Below are positions 31,825 to 32,561 of a stretch of 32,561 nt of DNA, piece by piece (the stretch's first letter is position 1; each line of letters starts with the position of its first letter). The translations under genes were made by a program, and so were the position numbers. Location: assembly GCA_045631645.1 (NCBI GenBank), contig JAZQVC010000050.1:1-32561 (forward strand), written 5' to 3'. The notes under the pieces were generated by a model that worked only from the letters and a program-made list of their open reading frames with translations, did no database searches and was not told where the DNA came from. The stretch is from SIG459 sp045631645. GTDB lineage: Bacteria > Bacillota > Clostridia > Oscillospirales > Oscillospiraceae.

Positions 31825-32071
31825 GCAGGAATTTCCATATAAACAAAAATGTTAAATAATGTAATAATCCACACACTTATGATGTCCCTTCCTGCTTTCC
31901 GGCACTAAATTCCAAGCCGCTCCCTACTGATGTTCAGGCTGAAATATCAACCAAGATTATTTTTGCGATTAATCTGCCATCAGGGCTTTGTATTTAACAT
32001 TGAAACACTTTTCGCCGCAGCGGGAAACAATTAGTGCGACCCGACTAAAATCACACTGAGATTAAAAAAGT
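31825..32071. other. Intergenic region without a recognised gene
   Basis: A/T-rich at the left, mixed at the right. A short minus-strand frame ends with CGEKCFNVKYKALMAD and a stop, but without start or ribosome site it is not called. Confidence 0.4.
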
Positions 32072-32099
32072 AAACCCCGGAACTTTCGTTCCGGGGTTT
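32072..32099. terminator. Terminator behind the broken tRNA
   Basis: AAACCCCGGAAC pairs perfectly with GTTCCGGGGTTT around TTTC. On the minus strand a TTTTTT run follows, so it faces leftward transcription from the tRNA side. Confidence 0.85.
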
Positions 32100-32101
32100 C
32101 T

Positions 32102-32131
32102 TGGCACGCCCTAAGAGATTCGAACTCCTGG
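32102..32131 (-). pseudogene. 3' fragment of a tRNA gene (resembles tRNA-Arg)
   Basis: Read on the minus strand, AGGAG-TTCGAAT-CTCTT forms a T arm, then AGGGCGT-G-CCA forms the 3' acceptor strand with CCA. The anticodon and D arms are missing; they are replaced by the inverted repeat at 32132. The 3' sequence resembles clostridial tRNA-Arg. It is followed by its own terminator. This is what remains after integration of an element into, or recombination at, a tRNA 3' end. Confidence 0.6.
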
Positions 32132-32196
32132 CATATCTGCTGCCTGATTTGACAAATTTTCCTTTTCGTGTATAATGAAATCAGGCAGCAGATATG
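32132..32196. repeat. Perfect 19-bp inverted repeats around a promoter
   Basis: CATATCTGCTGCCTGATTT (32132-32150) and its exact reverse complement (32178-32196) enclose 27 bp. The enclosed piece contains nearly all of a consensus promoter. Confidence 0.95.
32149..32176 (+). promoter_or_regulatory. Consensus promoter inside the inverted repeats
   Basis: TTGACA (32149-32154), 16-bp spacer, TATAAT (32171-32176), both exact. It points to the riboswitch and the gene at 32404. The first two bases of the -35 belong to the left repeat, so an inversion would keep the promoter intact but reverse its direction. Confidence 0.85.
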
Positions 32197-32241
32197 TCGA
32201 GGTCTGTTGCTCCGCCTGTTGGCAGCGCTGTTACAATTTAA

Positions 32242-32336
32242 TCATAACCTATAAGAGATGCGCGAGGGACAAGCCCGATGACCGCACGGCAACCTCCCGG
32301 AGAGAAAGGTGCCAAAGCTTGTACGATAGGATATGA
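32242..32336 (+). ncRNA. SAM-I (S-box) riboswitch
   Basis: P1 is TCATAACCTAT (32242-32252) with ATAGGATATGA (32326-32336), 10 of 11 pairs. Inside are the conserved S-box pieces in order: AAGAG, AGGGAC, GCCCGATGA, CGGCAACC and AGGTGCCAA. S-box RNAs bind S-adenosylmethionine and, when bound, favour the downstream terminator. The layout fits control of the gene that starts at 32404. Confidence 0.88.
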
Positions 32337-32359
32337 CTCGTCTCGCGACGAGTATTTTT
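32336..32359 (+). terminator. Riboswitch-controlled terminator
   Basis: ACTCGTC pairs perfectly with GACGAGT around TCGC, followed by ATTTTTG. It begins on the last base of P1, so the two structures are stacked and an alternative antiterminator using the P1 3' strand is likely. Confidence 0.8.
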
Positions 32360-32403
32360 GCGCCTATTTTTCGGGAGAGACGACAAAAAAGGAGTAAAAA
32401 ACC

Positions 32404-32561
32404 ATGAAAAACGGCGCTGAATACATTGTAACAACCTATTGGGGAACATTTGTTCTGGACGAAGCATCCTACCGGGATTATCTGGCGGGGAAACTTTGGA
32501 TCTCCTGGACTCCCGGCAGGAAAGCGCAGCCAAAACCGAACGCAAGCGACTGCCTGCCTCC
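32404..32561 (+). CDS. SAM-riboswitch-controlled gene of unknown function (partial)
   Basis: ATG at 32404 with GGAG 9 bases before it; open to the window's end (52 codons). The N-terminus reads MKNGAEYIVTTYWGTFVLDE, then SYRDYLAGKLWISWTPGRK. It does not resemble metK, metE, a Met transporter or other usual S-box targets. No signal peptide or membrane helix is visible so far. The family is not recognised. Confidence 0.65.
   Translation, partial: MKNGAEYIVTTYWGTFVLDEASYRDYLAGKLWISWTPGRKAQPKPNASDCLP

Noticed and set aside
31960..32040. Short minus-strand peptide ending CGEKCFNVKYKALMAD
   Set aside because: It has a stop but no start codon with a ribosome site and no recognised family. It could be the end of a decayed gene, but the support is too weak to call.

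Overview
The window looks like chromosome from an anaerobic gut Firmicute (class Clostridia, probably Oscillospiraceae or a neighbouring family). This rests on purine-rich Shine-Dalgarno sites before nearly every gene, an efp gene followed by a CD1247-type small zinc-ribbon gene, a DUF1292 gene, URO-D-family methyltransferase-like genes, an S-box (SAM-I) riboswitch and a sortase-built pilus operon. The assignment is inference; no rRNA or other taxonomic marker is present.

Layout. Positions 1-39 hold the tail of an upstream plus-strand gene, ending at a bidirectional terminator. 82-3588 (minus) carries a membrane XRE regulator and two translationally coupled FAD oxidoreductases. 3782-6867 (plus) carries a receptor-like protein (truncated pseudokinase, one membrane helix, C-type lectin domain), efp, a CD1247-like protein, an ArsC/Spx-fold protein and the initiator tRNA. 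7232-16855 (plus) is a pilus operon: coiled-coil protein, signal peptidase I, a ~1560-residue LPSTG adhesin, an LPETG major pilin, a class C sortase, a VPKTG minor pilin and a sortase-like protein that has lost its catalytic His and Arg. 16993-18047 (minus) is a coupled DUF5714/ArsC-type phosphatase-fold pair. 18335-22503 (plus) has an acyltransferase fusion, a GPH-type transporter and an M20 peptidase. 22543-25996 has two minus-strand URO-D genes around a plus-strand DUF1292/aldo-keto reductase pair. 26132-28407 has an XRE membrane protein with a dyad over its promoter, and an EamA exporter. 28527-29721 is a patch of mini-genes, a duplicated segment, a gene with two amber codons and an IS30 transposase remnant. 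29786-31714 (minus) is a lipoprotein related to arylsulfotransferases. 32072-32561 holds a terminator, a broken tRNA 3' end, a consensus promoter enclosed by perfect 19-bp inverted repeats, a SAM-I riboswitch with its terminator, and the start of an unrecognised gene.

How the parts work together. In the pilus operon the signal peptidase probably processes secreted pilins, the class C sortase polymerises them, and the large adhesin is the likely tip. Two modules there keep an enzyme fold but have lost catalytic residues (the CHAP-like domain of the adhesin and the second sortase), which suggests structural or binding roles. The right end is a layered switch: promoter, inverted repeats, then a SAM-sensing terminator ahead of an unknown gene.

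The strongest candidates for undescribed biology are the pseudokinase-lectin receptor, the pilus operon with its pseudosortase and dead CHAP domain, and the repeat-enclosed promoter plus SAM riboswitch. No CRISPR array, rRNA or complete mobile element was seen.
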